Position numbers and translations under genes: made by a program. A DNA stretch of 64,000 nt from positions 33,198 through 97,197 of the forward strand of contig CAVSRC010000003.1 of assembly GCA_963730325.1 (NCBI GenBank), in the 5' to 3' direction. The notes below the pieces were generated by a model that saw nothing but the letters and a program-made list of their open reading frames with translations, searched no databases and was not told the DNA's origin. Below are positions 1-7,964 of this stretch, in pieces (the stretch's first letter is position 1; each line of letters begins with the position of its first letter). Source of the DNA: CAVSRC01 sp963730325. Its GTDB lineage: Bacteria > Pseudomonadota > Alphaproteobacteria > Rhizobiales > Kaistiaceae.

Positions 1-166
1 AGTCGTGCCCGTCATGCTTGTCGCCGTGAATGGCGAAGAAGGCCTCGCCCGGCTTTATCGTGCGGCTGTCGATGGAGATGCCGGAAACGGTCTCGGGCAC
101 CGGACCCAGCGGCCGGCCGCCGGTCGCCGCGAGGAAGGTCTCCCAGCTCCACAGCGGCGCGCTCAT
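1..166 (-). CDS. murF: UDP-N-acetylmuramoyl-tripeptide--D-Ala-D-Ala ligase, N-terminal fragment
   Basis: Only the first 55 codons lie in the window; the gene continues past position 1. The visible part starts MSAPLWSWETFLAA and carries SIDSRTIKPGEAFFAI, the N-terminal Mur-ligase substrate-binding segment typical of MurF. The ATG at 166 overlaps the stop of murE (ATGA), so translation is probably coupled. MurF adds D-Ala-D-Ala to the UDP-MurNAc-tripeptide in the cytoplasm, the last soluble step before lipid-linked synthesis. Identification rests on the short N-terminus plus its place directly after murE. Confidence 0.85.
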   Translation of the reverse strand, partial: MSAPLWSWETFLAATGGRPLGPVPETVSGISIDSRTIKPGEAFFAIHGDKHDGHD

Positions 167-1629
167 GCAACCTCCCCGGCGAGCGCCGCTGCCACCGCTT
201 CGTGGTCGGAAAAGGGGATCTTGCGATCGCCGACGATCTGGCCGGTCTCGTGGCCCTTGCCGGCGACACAGAGCACGTCGTTGGGGCCGAGCATGGCGAC
301 GGCGCGGGCGATCGCCTCGCCACGGTCGCCGATCTCGACGGCACCGGGCGCCGCAACCATGATCGCCCTGCGGATCGCGGCCGGGTCCTCCGAGCGCGGA
401 TTGTCGTCGGTGACGATCGCCACATCGGCATTTTCGGCGGCGGCCCTGCCCATCAGCGGCCGCTTGCCGGTATCGCGGTCGCCGCCGGCGCCGAAGACGA
501 CGACGAGGCGGCCGCGGGTCATGGGGCGCAGCGCCTGGAGCGCGCTCACCAGAGCGTCGGGCTTGTGGGCATAATCGACGAAGACGAGCGCGCCGTTCCG
601 CTTGTGGCCGACAAGCTCCAGCCGGCCGGGCGCGCCTTCGAGAGTGGCGAGCGCGTCGATGGCGGCCTCGGGCGCGATGCCGGCGCCGATGGCAAGGCCG
701 GCGGCGACCAGCGCATTCGACGCCTGGAAGGCGCCGGCAAGCGGCAGGAGAAGATCGCGCCTGACCCCGAAGGCGGAGAGCCGCAGGCGCTGGTGGAGCC
801 CCTCGGCGGCGAGGCCGAGGAAACGGATTTCGCTGCCCGCCCAGCCGATGCGGATGAGGTTCTGGCCGCGCTTTTCGGCGACCCGGGCGACGTCGGCAGC
901 GCGCGCGCCGTCCATGTCGATCACCGCGGTCCCGTCGGCCGGCAGGATGTCGGTGAACAGACGCAGCTTGGCGGCGAGATAGGCTTCCACCGTCGGGTGG
1001 TAGTCCATGTGGTCGCGGCCGAGATTGGTGAAGCCGGCGGCGGCGATGCGGATGCCATCGAGGCGATGCTGGTCGAGACCGTGGCTGGAAGCCTCCAGCG
1101 CCGCGTGGGTGACCCCGTCGGCGGCCAGCCGATCGAGTTCGGCATGCAGCGCCACCGGGTCGGGCGTGGTCAGGCTGCCATATTCGGTGCGTCCGCCGGT
1201 GACCACGCCGATGGTGCCGAGGCTCGCCGCCTCATAGCCCGCGGTGCCGAAGATCTGGCGCGCGAAGGCGGCGACCGAGGTCTTGCCGCTGGTGCCGGTG
1301 ACGGCGACGAGATGGTCGGGCTGGCGCGGATAAAGGCGCGCCGCCATCAAAGCCAGCGCCCGGCGCGGCTCGTCGGCGCGCACGACCGCGGCCTCGGCCG
1401 GCAGATCGAGCTCGGCCCCCGCCCCCGCCAGTACGGCGGCCGCGCCGCGGCGAACCGCTTCGCCGGCAAAGCGGGCGCCGTCGGCGGTGCTGCCCGGCAG
1501 CGCCGCGAACAGATCGCCCGGCGCAACCTTGCGGCTGTCGGCCGAGAGCCCGCCGATCTCGATTGCCCCGATGCCAGTGGAAAGCGTCAGTCCGGCAGCT
1601 GCGGCAAGTTCTCCAAGTTGCATCGACAC
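163..1629 (-). CDS. murE: UDP-N-acetylmuramoyl-L-alanyl-D-glutamate--2,6-diaminopimelate ligase
   Basis: MurE adds meso-diaminopimelate to UDP-MurNAc-L-Ala-D-Glu using ATP. The 488-residue product has the usual three-domain length. An SADSRKV segment lies in the N-terminal domain, the ATP-binding loop VTGTSGKTS is near residue 113, and the C-terminal domain has DNPR, the motif known to select meso-DAP rather than lysine; this fits a Gram-negative wall. The stated start is GTG; an in-frame ATG two codons later (1623) is an equally good start. It lies 52 bp after ftsI and overlaps murF by four bases in the dcw operon. Confidence 0.96.
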   Translation of the reverse strand: MSMQLGELAAAAGLTLSTGIGAIEIGGLSADSRKVAPGDLFAALPGSTADGARFAGEAVRRGAAAVLAGAGAELDLPAEAAVVRADEPRRALALMAARLYPRQPDHLVAVTGTSGKTSVAAFARQIFGTAGYEAASLGTIGVVTGGRTEYGSLTTPDPVALHAELDRLAADGVTHAALEASSHGLDQHRLDGIRIAAAGFTNLGRDHMDYHPTVEAYLAAKLRLFTDILPADGTAVIDMDGARAADVARVAEKRGQNLIRIGWAGSEIRFLGLAAEGLHQRLRLSAFGVRRDLLLPLAGAFQASNALVAAGLAIGAGIAPEAAIDALATLEGAPGRLELVGHKRNGALVFVDYAHKPDALVSALQALRPMTRGRLVVVFGAGGDRDTGKRPLMGRAAAENADVAIVTDDNPRSEDPAAIRRAIMVAAPGAVEIGDRGEAIARAVAMLGPNDVLCVAGKGHETGQIVGDRKIPFSDHEAVAAALAGEVA

Positions 1630-1681
1630 CCAGGTCGTCCGGTTGTGCGTTTCATGCGCCGCATCGTCTACCGCGGCCGGT

Positions 1682-3409
1682 TCAGTTGGACACTAACAAA
1701 GACTCGACCCCCTCGTCCTTGCGTGGCTCGACCCCGAGCAAGGCCGCCGAGCGCCGGATGATGGCGCCCACCGTCGGAGCCGCATTGGAACCCGCCGTCG
1801 TGCCGCCACCCTCTTTCGCCCGCTGAGGATCGTCAAGCATCACCAGCACCACGTATTGCGGGTCGTCAATCGGGAAGGCGGCCAGGAAAGAATTGAGCCG
1901 GGCTGTGTCAGAATAACGGCCGTTGACGACTTTCTGGGCCGTGCCGGTCTTGCCGCCGACCATGTAGCCGGGGACGGCCGCCCGCCGGCCGGACCCCTTG
2001 AGAACGTTGAGACGGAGGAGATAGCGCAGGTCGGTGCTGACCTGGGGCTTGACCACCCGCACCGCCATCTCCCTGGCCGCGGCCGCGCTGCGCGGCTCGA
2101 AGGTCGGCGGGATCAGCCAGCCGCCATTGACCAGCGCCGCGTCGGCCACCGCCGTCTGCATGGGGGTGACGGCGAGGCCCTGGCCGAAGGCGATGTTCAT
2201 CGTCGTGAGATCGGTCCAGCGCCGTGGCAGGATGGGCGAGGCCACCTCCGGCAGGTCGGTCTTGAGCGTCGTCGTCAGGCCGAAGCGCTTGAGATACGCC
2301 TGCTCGCCGGCGGTGCCGACCTTCATCGCCATGTGGGCGGCGCCGATGTTGGACGAATAGATGAAGACCTCGGGCACGGTGAGCGGGCGGTACTTGCCGT
2401 GGAAATCGTGGATGGTGAAGCCGCCGGCATGGATCGGCTTGCTGGCGTCGATGACGTCGCCCATCTTCACCGCGCCGCTGTCGAGCGCCATGGCGAAGGT
2501 GAAGCTCTTGAACACCGAACCGAGCTCATAGGCGCCGGCCGTCATGCGGTTGAGCCGGTCGGGCTTGTGGGCATCGACCGGATCGTTGGGATCGTAGTCG
2601 GGCAGCGACGCCATCGCCAGGACTTCGCCGGTATGCGCGTTGAGTACGACGCCGGCGGCGCCGAGCGCACTGTACTTGGCCATCGCGTTGGCGAGCTCGT
2701 CGCGCACGATGTGCTGGACGCGCACGTCGATCGACAGCGGCACCGGCTCGAGGTCGCCGCCGCGCGCGAAGCCGGCCGCGTGCAGATCGCCGAGCCCGTG
2801 GTCGTCGATGTATTTCTCCATGCCGGCAATGCCCTGGTTGTCGATGTTGACCAGGCCGAGGAGATGCGAGGCCAGCGGCCCGCCGGGATAGAAGCGGCGC
2901 TTCTCGCTGAGGAAGCCGATACCGGGAATGCCGAGCGAATGGATCTGGCGCTGCTGCTCGGGCGTGATCTCGCGCTTGATCCAGGCGAAGCCGGCATTGG
3001 TCGACAGCCTGGCGCGCAGCGAGCTGGCATTGAGGTCGGGCAGCACGCTGGTGATCAGTTCGGTCGCCTCGTCGGGATCGAGAATGTTGCGCGGTTCGGC
3101 ATAGAGCGACGACATGGTGATGTCGGTCGCCAGGATCTCGCCGTTGCGATCGACGATGTCCGGCCGGCTGGTGGCCATGGCGGTGTTGGGATCGTAACCG
3201 CTGCCGCCGGCCGGCGTATCGAGGCCGAAGAGGACCAGCCGCCCGATGAGGGCGAGATAGGCCAGCGCGAAGACGACGACGACGACGCGGATGCGCCGGC
3301 GCACCGGATCGCCGGAGACGGCGACGGGCTGCCTGAGGGCGCTGCGGCTGCGCGCCTGCCTGACGCGCGGCTCCGGGATCGGGCTTGCCTGTTGCTCAAT
3401 CGCGGCCAT
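1682..3409 (-). CDS. ftsI: Septal peptidoglycan transpeptidase (PBP3, FtsI)
   Basis: FtsI cross-links septal peptidoglycan in the divisome. The 575-residue protein has a short basic cytoplasmic tail, one membrane anchor around residues 40-62, a dimerisation domain, and a transpeptidase domain with all three penicillin-binding motifs: SVFK near residue 298 (nucleophilic serine), SSN near 352 and KTGTAQ near 486. It lies between ftsL (32 bp upstream) and murE, the conserved dcw order. I see no frameshift or missing catalytic residue. Confidence 0.96.
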   Translation of the reverse strand: MAAIEQQASPIPEPRVRQARSRSALRQPVAVSGDPVRRRIRVVVVVFALAYLALIGRLVLFGLDTPAGGSGYDPNTAMATSRPDIVDRNGEILATDITMSSLYAEPRNILDPDEATELITSVLPDLNASSLRARLSTNAGFAWIKREITPEQQRQIHSLGIPGIGFLSEKRRFYPGGPLASHLLGLVNIDNQGIAGMEKYIDDHGLGDLHAAGFARGGDLEPVPLSIDVRVQHIVRDELANAMAKYSALGAAGVVLNAHTGEVLAMASLPDYDPNDPVDAHKPDRLNRMTAGAYELGSVFKSFTFAMALDSGAVKMGDVIDASKPIHAGGFTIHDFHGKYRPLTVPEVFIYSSNIGAAHMAMKVGTAGEQAYLKRFGLTTTLKTDLPEVASPILPRRWTDLTTMNIAFGQGLAVTPMQTAVADAALVNGGWLIPPTFEPRSAAAAREMAVRVVKPQVSTDLRYLLRLNVLKGSGRRAAVPGYMVGGKTGTAQKVVNGRYSDTARLNSFLAAFPIDDPQYVVLVMLDDPQRAKEGGGTTAGSNAAPTVGAIIRRSAALLGVEPRKDEGVESLLVSN

Positions 3410-3441
3410 GAGGTATGCCGTCTCGCTCCCTGTCTGCCGGC

Positions 3442-3798
3442 CTAGCGGATCTCGACCGGCGCCTGTGCCGCGATGCGCGCCAGTCTTTCGGCCGTCTTGT
3501 CGTCAATGGTGACCGGCTTCAGCGGGATCTCGTCGATGGTGGCGATCTGCTCCGGCGAGAACGACTGAAGCTGGAAATGGTCGGCGTATTTCTCGATCGT
3601 TGCCTGCAGGCGCGCGGGCTGCGTCAGCAGGCTCCACTCGGCCTTGAGCAGGACGATCTGGTTCTTTTCCTTGGCGATCGCGGATTGCAGCGTGGCGACC
3701 CGCTCGGCGGCAAGCTCCGTCCTGTGCTTCATGTCGTAGGTGACCGCCGCGCCGACGAGCATCGCCGCCAGCAGGATGAGGTTGAAGACGCGACCCAT
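3442..3798 (-). CDS. ftsL: Cell division protein FtsL
   Basis: This 118-residue bitopic protein has an N-terminal membrane segment (about residues 5-20) followed by a charged heptad-like region consistent with the FtsL coiled coil that pairs with FtsB. Sequence conservation in FtsL is weak, so the call leans on size, topology and its fixed position between rsmH (3 bp upstream) and ftsI. It belongs to the FtsQLB subcomplex that activates septal wall synthesis. The very tight spacing suggests translation coupled to rsmH. Confidence 0.88.
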   Translation of the reverse strand: MGRVFNLILLAAMLVGAAVTYDMKHRTELAAERVATLQSAIAKEKNQIVLLKAEWSLLTQPARLQATIEKYADHFQLQSFSPEQIATIDEIPLKPVTIDDKTAERLARIAAQAPVEIR

Positions 3799-3801
3799 GA
3801 C

Positions 3802-4839
3802 TCACACTCCCTCGACGAAATCGGGCAGCGACGGCACGCCGAGCGCTTCGGGCGCCAGCGGCCGCGCCGGCGCCGCGGTGCGCCGGGCTGCCCTGAGACG
3901 CGCCGAGCGGGCGCGCGGATTGGCGGCGGTCTCCGCCGTGCCCGGTGTGACGGCGCCGCGCTGAAGCAGGCTGAAGGTCGGCTCGGCAACCGCTACGTCC
4001 GGCCGATGGCGCGAGGCGCCGCTCTGCGTCGCCGAGCGATCGGCGAGGAACCGCTTGACGATGCGGTCCTCCAGCGAATGGAAGGAGACGACCACCAGCC
4101 GCCCACCCTCGCCCAAGATGCGCTCGGAGGCGGCAAGCGCCTCGGCCAGTTCCTCCAGCTCGCGATTGACGAAGATACGCAGCGCCTGAAAGGTGCGCGT
4201 CGCCGGATGGATGGCCTGGTCGCGCCGGCCGCCGACGGCGCGGGCGACGATATTGGCGAGTTCGAGCGTGCCGGTGAGCGGCTTCTCCGCCCGCGCCCGG
4301 TCGATGGCCGCGGCCACGGCGCGCGCCTTCTTCTCCTCGCCGAGCACGGCGATGACCCGCGCCAGCGCCTGTCTCTCCATGCGGTTGACCACGTCGGCCG
4401 CGCTCGGCCCCTCGCGCCCCATGCGCATGTCGAGCGGCCCCTCGCTGCGGAAGGAGAAGCCGCGCGACGCCGTATCGACCTGCATGGAGGAGACGCCGAT
4501 ATCGAGCACCACGCCGTCGACACGCTCGCGGCCGTGGGCGCGGGCGATCGCGTCGAGCGCCGAGAAGCGGCCCTCGGCGAGCGTCAGCCGGCCGCCGGCC
4601 GCGCGCGCGAGATCGGCGCCGCCGGCAATCGCCGTGGGATCGCGGTCGATGGCGATGACGTCGGCACCGTGGGCGAGAAGGGCGGCGCTGTAGCCGCCCG
4701 CCCCGAAAGTGCCGTCGATGAAGATGCCACCGGCGCCGGGCGCGAGGAAGCGAACAACCTCCTCGATCATTACGGGGACGTGACGGGCCAGTCCGCCAGC
4801 AGCGTCGGTCGCGTCAACGCCGCTGCCCGCCGTATTCAT
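3802..4839 (-). CDS. rsmH: 16S rRNA (cytosine1402-N4)-methyltransferase
   Basis: RsmH (MraW) methylates N4 of C1402 in the 16S rRNA P-site region with S-adenosylmethionine. The 345-residue reading starts at ATG 4839, which overlaps the mraZ stop in ATGA; the open frame runs much further upstream, but those codons are the shadow of mraZ. Visible hallmarks are HVPVMIEEV at the N-terminus, the SAM-binding GTFGAGGYS, AIDRDP, and SFHSLEDRIVKRF near the C-terminus. The last 60 residues are Ala/Arg/Pro-rich, as is common in rhizobial homologues. Confidence 0.95.
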   Translation of the reverse strand: MNTAGSGVDATDAAGGLARHVPVMIEEVVRFLAPGAGGIFIDGTFGAGGYSAALLAHGADVIAIDRDPTAIAGGADLARAAGGRLTLAEGRFSALDAIARAHGRERVDGVVLDIGVSSMQVDTASRGFSFRSEGPLDMRMGREGPSAADVVNRMERQALARVIAVLGEEKKARAVAAAIDRARAEKPLTGTLELANIVARAVGGRRDQAIHPATRTFQALRIFVNRELEELAEALAASERILGEGGRLVVVSFHSLEDRIVKRFLADRSATQSGASRHRPDVAVAEPTFSLLQRGAVTPGTAETAANPRARSARLRAARRTAAPARPLAPEALGVPSLPDFVEGV

Positions 4840-5318
4840 TCCCCCGTCCTCTGATTCGCGCCCGGCGCGCGGTGCCCTGGTGCCAGGCGTTTTCGCAGGT
4901 CGCGCAACCGGTTCTTGGCCTCTTCCCGGTAGGCTGCGAAACGCTCCGGCTCCCAGATCTGAAACTTGTAGCCCTGGCCGACAAAGGTGACCCGGTCGCT
5001 GATGCCGGCATGGGCCTTGATCGTGTCGGTGAGGACGACGCGGCCGTCCTGATCGATCCTGAGGATCTCGCTGTCGCCGATCAGCGTCGTCGACAAGAGC
5101 TCGTGATCCTCGGAGAAGGGTTCGAAATTGGCGATGCTGGCGCCGATCACCTGACGCAGGCGCGTGCCGCCGGCGTCGATCGCCTGCTGGTCCAGCGTCG
5201 GGCAGCAATAGAGACCGTCGAATCCATCCACCGCCAGCACCGCCCGGAACGGCGCCGGGATCGACACGCGACCCTTGGCGTCCAGCCGGTTGATGAAGGT
5301 GGAAACGAACTCGTCCAT
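4836..5318 (-). CDS. mraZ: Transcriptional regulator MraZ
   Basis: MraZ is the first gene of the dcw cluster and is known to bind repeated TGGG-type boxes in its own promoter. The start ATG 5318 gives FVSTFINRLDAKGRVSIPAPFR, the first of two AbrB-like swapped-hairpin repeats; the second repeat follows around LRIDQDGRVVLTDTIKAHAG. The product is 160 residues, normal for Proteobacteria. A purine-rich GGGCAAGGGCG precedes the start, and the stop overlaps rsmH. An upstream in-frame start (5369) would add 17 Arg/Ala-rich residues that do not match the family. Confidence 0.94.
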   Translation of the reverse strand: MDEFVSTFINRLDAKGRVSIPAPFRAVLAVDGFDGLYCCPTLDQQAIDAGGTRLRQVIGASIANFEPFSEDHELLSTTLIGDSEILRIDQDGRVVLTDTIKAHAGISDRVTFVGQGYKFQIWEPERFAAYREEAKNRLRDLRKRLAPGHRAPGANQRTGE

Positions 5319-5469
5319 CGCCCTTGCCCGCCTCGCCCGGCAGGCACCCGCGCCCGCCGATCGTGTCATCCCGGCAGAACCGGCGATGAGCCGGCCGGAA
5401 GGCCCTGGCGCGCTTCATGACGACCCCCGCGCTGTCGGCCGGTTGACCGGCAATGTGCCGGCCTGCTTC

Positions 5470-5509
5470 CGGGATTTCATGGGATATCATGGGATTTCAC
5501 GGGCCGTCA
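5470..5509 (-). promoter_or_regulatory. MraZ operator: four tandem 10-bp repeats
   Basis: On the plus strand four decamers follow each other without gaps: CGGGATTTCA, TGGGATATCA, TGGGATTTCA and CGGGCCGTCA. The known MraZ site is a series of TGGG boxes at 10-bp period (TGGGN plus a 5-bp spacer). The array lies about 150 bp upstream of mraZ and overlaps the best candidate promoter, as expected for autorepression. The period and core are read directly; MraZ binding is inferred. Confidence 0.75.
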
Positions 5510-5510
5510 A
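5482..5510 (-). promoter_or_regulatory. Candidate dcw (mraZ) promoter
   Basis: On the minus strand TTGACG (5510-5505) and ATATCC (5487-5482) are separated by 17 bp, a good sigma-70 match for an alphaproteobacterium. It falls inside the MraZ repeat array. Transcription would begin near 5475 and leave a 5' leader of about 155 nt before mraZ. Confidence 0.5.
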
Positions 5511-5577
5511 GGAAATGGCTGGGTTTCGGGTGGCGCCCGGCGACTTTGGCGCATCCGCCATTCAGCAACGGTTAGGC

Positions 5578-5592
5578 TTAAGAAACGGTTCA
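5578..5592 (-). promoter_or_regulatory. CtrA-like box upstream of the dcw promoter
   Basis: The minus strand reads TGAA-N7-TTAA, one mismatch from the CtrA consensus TTAA-N7-TTAA. It sits about 70-80 bp upstream of the candidate mraZ promoter and 70 bp before the divergent nucleotidyltransferase gene. A single imperfect match is weak evidence, so this is only a candidate site for cell-cycle control. Confidence 0.25.
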
Positions 5593-5662
5593 AACTGCGG
5601 GCATCGCCTGCCGGCGGTGACAGCGAGTGGCCTTGCGGCGGCGTCATCGCTAAATAGGTGAG

Positions 5663-5956
5663 ATGAAACGCGACGAAGCCATCGCCAGACTGAAGGAGAC
5701 CGAGGCCGCCATCCGCGCCCTCGGAGCGACCTCGCTTTATCTCTACGGTTCGACCGCGCGCGACGAGGCGCAGCCGGACAGCGATGTTGACGTGTTCATA
5801 GAATACGTCCCGGGGCGTTTCACGATCCTCGATCTGGTCGGCGTTCAGCAGGAATTGTCAGAACGGCTCGGCGTCGAAGTCGATATTGCGACACGCGACG
5901 GTCTCCACCGACGTCTGAAGAAGCGCATCGAGCAGTCGGCGATCCGGATATTCTGA
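5663..5956 (+). CDS. MntA-like minimal nucleotidyltransferase (antitoxin candidate)
   Basis: This 97-residue protein has the polymerase-beta-like core of minimal nucleotidyltransferases: YLYGSTARDEAQPDSDVDVF, with the GS motif and the paired Asp residues that bind metal, plus a third acidic position in VEVDIA. In characterised MntA/HepT pairs the nucleotidyltransferase AMPylates the HEPN partner and neutralises it. The next gene is such a HEPN protein, starting 1 bp after this stop, so the two are almost certainly cotranscribed. The role as antitoxin is inferred from this pairing. Confidence 0.85.
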   Translation: MKRDEAIARLKETEAAIRALGATSLYLYGSTARDEAQPDSDVDVFIEYVPGRFTILDLVGVQQELSERLGVEVDIATRDGLHRRLKKRIEQSAIRIF

Positions 5957-5957
5957 C

Positions 5958-6311
5958 GTGGCGAAGCTTGTCAGGCCCTACCTCGACGACATCCTCGACG
6001 CCATTCGCGGCATCGAGGACACCGTGGACGGTCTCAGCTTCGAGACCTACGCCGAAGTCTGGAGTATTCGACGAAGCGTCGAACGCGGCATCGAGATTAT
6101 TTCGGAAGCATCACGACGCATCCCGGAGGACCTGCGGCAGACCCAGCCACAGGTGCCGTGGAAACGCATCATCGGCATCGGCAACGTGCTCCGCCACGAC
6201 TACCGGGAGGTCGTCGACCGCGTGATCTATGACCTGACCGGGGAAGAGCTTGAATCTCTCAAGGCCGCCATCCTCGCGATCGAAGCCAGTCTCGACGAGC
6301 CTGACGAATAG
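5958..6311 (+). CDS. HepT-like HEPN (DUF86) protein, toxin candidate
   Basis: This 117-residue all-helical protein belongs to the DUF86/HepT HEPN family; its start is GTG, 1 bp after the nucleotidyltransferase stop. HEPN RNases carry R-X4-H-X-Y; here the region reads GIGNVLRHDY, so the His and Tyr are kept but the Arg position is Gly. The Tyr is the residue AMPylated by MntA in studied systems. The substitution is shared, as far as I recall, by a subgroup of alphaproteobacterial DUF86 proteins, so RNase activity should not be assumed. Confidence 0.85.
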   Translation: MAKLVRPYLDDILDAIRGIEDTVDGLSFETYAEVWSIRRSVERGIEIISEASRRIPEDLRQTQPQVPWKRIIGIGNVLRHDYREVVDRVIYDLTGEELESLKAAILAIEASLDEPDE

Positions 6312-6323
6312 CCCCGAAATGGC

Positions 6324-6354
6324 GGCGCCGCCGACCTCATCGGACGGCGGCGCC
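6324..6354. terminator. Hairpin between hepT and rnpB
   Basis: A perfect 10-bp stem, GGCGCCGCCG (6324-6333) with CGGCGGCGCC (6345-6354), lies in the convergent gap between the HEPN gene and the 3' end of rnpB. The T-tract is poor on both strands. It is probably a shared terminator or an end-processing structure. Confidence 0.5.
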
Positions 6355-6363
6355 TCAAGCATG

Positions 6364-6756
6364 CCAGTTGGCCTGTAAGCCGGGTTCTGTGTGGCGGGCT
6401 TGCGCCCGCGTGACGGCCATTCCTCTGGGACGCCCGTTGCCGGACGCCTCAAGCAACCTACCCGGACGGCTGGCCTGGAAACCTGCCGGGGCTTTCGCCC
6501 CACGCCGTCCCTATTCGGTTTTGCTCCCGGTGGGGTTTACCATGCCGGTCCCGTTGCCGGTCCCGCGGTGGGCTCTTACCCCACCCTTTCACCCTTACCC
6601 CGCAAGCGGGGCGGTTTGCTTTCTGCGGCACTTTCCCTGGGGTCGCCCCCGCCGGCCGTTAGCCGGCACCGTGTTTCCGTGGAGCCCGGACTTTCCTCCC
6701 CGGCGGCCTTTCGGCCCTTGCCGGAGCGGCCGTCCGGCCGACTGACGGGCCGGAGA
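6364..6756 (-). ncRNA. rnpB: RNase P RNA (bacterial type A)
   Basis: RNase P RNA is the catalytic subunit that matures tRNA 5' ends. The minus strand contains the universal core: GGAGGAAAGTCCGGGCTCC near the 5' side, AGAAAGCAAACCGCC, GGTAAGGGTGAAAGGGTG, GGTAAGAGCCCACCG, GGTAAACCCCACC, and the 3' P4 strand ACAGAACCCGGCTTA close to the end. These line up in order with the E. coli RNA, and the length near 390 nt fits type A. The exact 5' and 3' ends are estimates within about 10 nt. Open reading frames across this stretch are not genes. Confidence 0.96.
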
Positions 6757-6938
6757 TGGCACCGCCGCCACCGCCGGTCAAGGGCCGGGCCTTCAACCGG
6801 CGGTGTAGCCGACGTCACAGCGCGACCACAGGGAACCTGTCATAGGCCGCGCCAGACGATGCCGCCCGCACGGCGCCACCCCATCCGTGGCGCGCCCGGC
6901 ATCACTCCCGCAACATCCATGATTTCGGGGCGACACCC

Positions 6939-7697
6939 ATGCCGATCCAACTTCGCATCGCGCTGTTTTTCGCGCTCGCCTGTGCCTTCACCTGGTGGCC
7001 TTTCGCCATCGCCTATTTCCAGGGAGGCGGCGCGGCGACCAATTTCGCCCTCGGGCCGCTGATCGCGGCGCCGATCACCATCCTGGCAACCGAGGGCCGC
7101 GACGGCCTGATGGCGTGGCTGAAACGCATCGCCCGTTTCCGCGCGCCGCTCTGGGTCTATGCGACGGCCTTCTTCGGTCCGCTTGGCATCGCCGCATTGT
7201 CCACGCTGTTCGCCCTGTCGATCGGCACGCCGGCCGGGCCGCTGCCGGTCTATGGCCTCGGCGAACTCGCCTTCTATCTCGGCATCGTGCTCATCGAAGG
7301 CCCCCTGCCCGAGGAGGTCACGTTCCGCGGCTACGGCCAGCACGAGCTGCAGAAGACCATGTCGCCTCTCGCCGCCAGCCTGTGGATCGGCCTCGGCGTT
7401 GTGGTCTGGCACCTGCCGCTGTTCATCGCCGGCGAGGATCCGTGGCTGATCGCGGTCGCGGTGATGGCGGTGAGCGTCGTCTATGCCTGGCTCTATTGCG
7501 CAGGCGGCAGTGTGTGGCCGGTGGTCATTGTCCACTTCACCCACAACTATCTCGGCGCCGGTTTCTTCCAGGAAGTCTTCGCCGGACCCGACCGCATGCC
7601 GTTTATCGCCTTCCTGACCGCCTTCTACGTGGCCTGGGTGGTGCTGATCGTCTGGCGACTGGGGCCCGCGCTCGGACGCAAGCAACAGCCGGCATAG
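6939..7697 (+). CDS. CPBP-family intramembrane metalloprotease
   Basis: This 252-residue polytopic membrane protein has the CPBP (Abi, Rce1-like) signature: PEEVTFRGYGQ (the EExxxR motif), a second motif containing VVWHLP, and HFTHNYLG (HxxxN), the glutamate and histidines that form the active site. About seven hydrophobic segments are visible. CPBP proteins cleave prenylated or membrane substrates in eukaryotes; most bacterial members have unknown targets. It stands alone on the plus strand between rnpB and a small exported protein, so context says little. Confidence 0.88.
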   Translation: MPIQLRIALFFALACAFTWWPFAIAYFQGGGAATNFALGPLIAAPITILATEGRDGLMAWLKRIARFRAPLWVYATAFFGPLGIAALSTLFALSIGTPAGPLPVYGLGELAFYLGIVLIEGPLPEEVTFRGYGQHELQKTMSPLAASLWIGLGVVVWHLPLFIAGEDPWLIAVAVMAVSVVYAWLYCAGGSVWPVVIVHFTHNYLGAGFFQEVFAGPDRMPFIAFLTAFYVAWVVLIVWRLGPALGRKQQPA

Positions 7698-7964
7698 GCA
7701 GGCGGCTTGCCACGGCTCATGTCGCCGGCTGGCCGCCGGTTTCAGACCCGATTTCCCGGGTCATTCTTCGCCAAAAAAGGGGCATCGACCGCCAAAACAG
7801 CCCAAAATGGCCGAAATTCACACATTTTGGCCGGGTCAGGGACTTTCTCTCGTCAACGAACTTGGTCAACATGTCGCAGTCTGGCGCGTTGTCGCGCGAC
7901 CGAAGCGCCCGGACGGCATTTTCACAGCGACAGTCGTCAACTCCAGAGAATTAAGAGGTTAGGA

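Larger units (their letters stand above)
5319..5662. other. Divergent intergenic region, mraZ / MNT-HEPN pair
   Basis: This 344-bp gap between divergent genes holds the MraZ repeats, the candidate dcw promoter and the CtrA-like box listed separately. I see no convincing small gene in it; open frames across it look like shadows of the mraZ end. The stretch nearest the nucleotidyltransferase gene should contain that gene's promoter, but no clear -35/-10 pair stands out. Confidence 0.6.

Noticed and set aside
202..1761. A 519-codon plus-strand frame opposite murE
   Set aside because: It is the antisense shadow of murE in GC-rich DNA, with Arg/Gly/Ala-rich composition and no motif.
3802..5490. 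Reading rsmH as a 562-residue protein
   Set aside because: The first 217 codons overlap mraZ in another frame and lack similarity; the ATG at 4839 with ATGA overlap is the start.
6368..7062. Long open frames on both strands across 6.37-6.82 kb
   Set aside because: They lie over the RNase P RNA, whose conserved core is unmistakable; the frames are Pro/Arg-rich noise.
7790..7835. CCAAAAT/ATTTTGG inverted repeat as an operator or terminator
   Set aside because: Only 7 bp with a 15-base loop and no T-tract; could be chance in an AT-richer gap, so only mentioned with the neighbouring gene.
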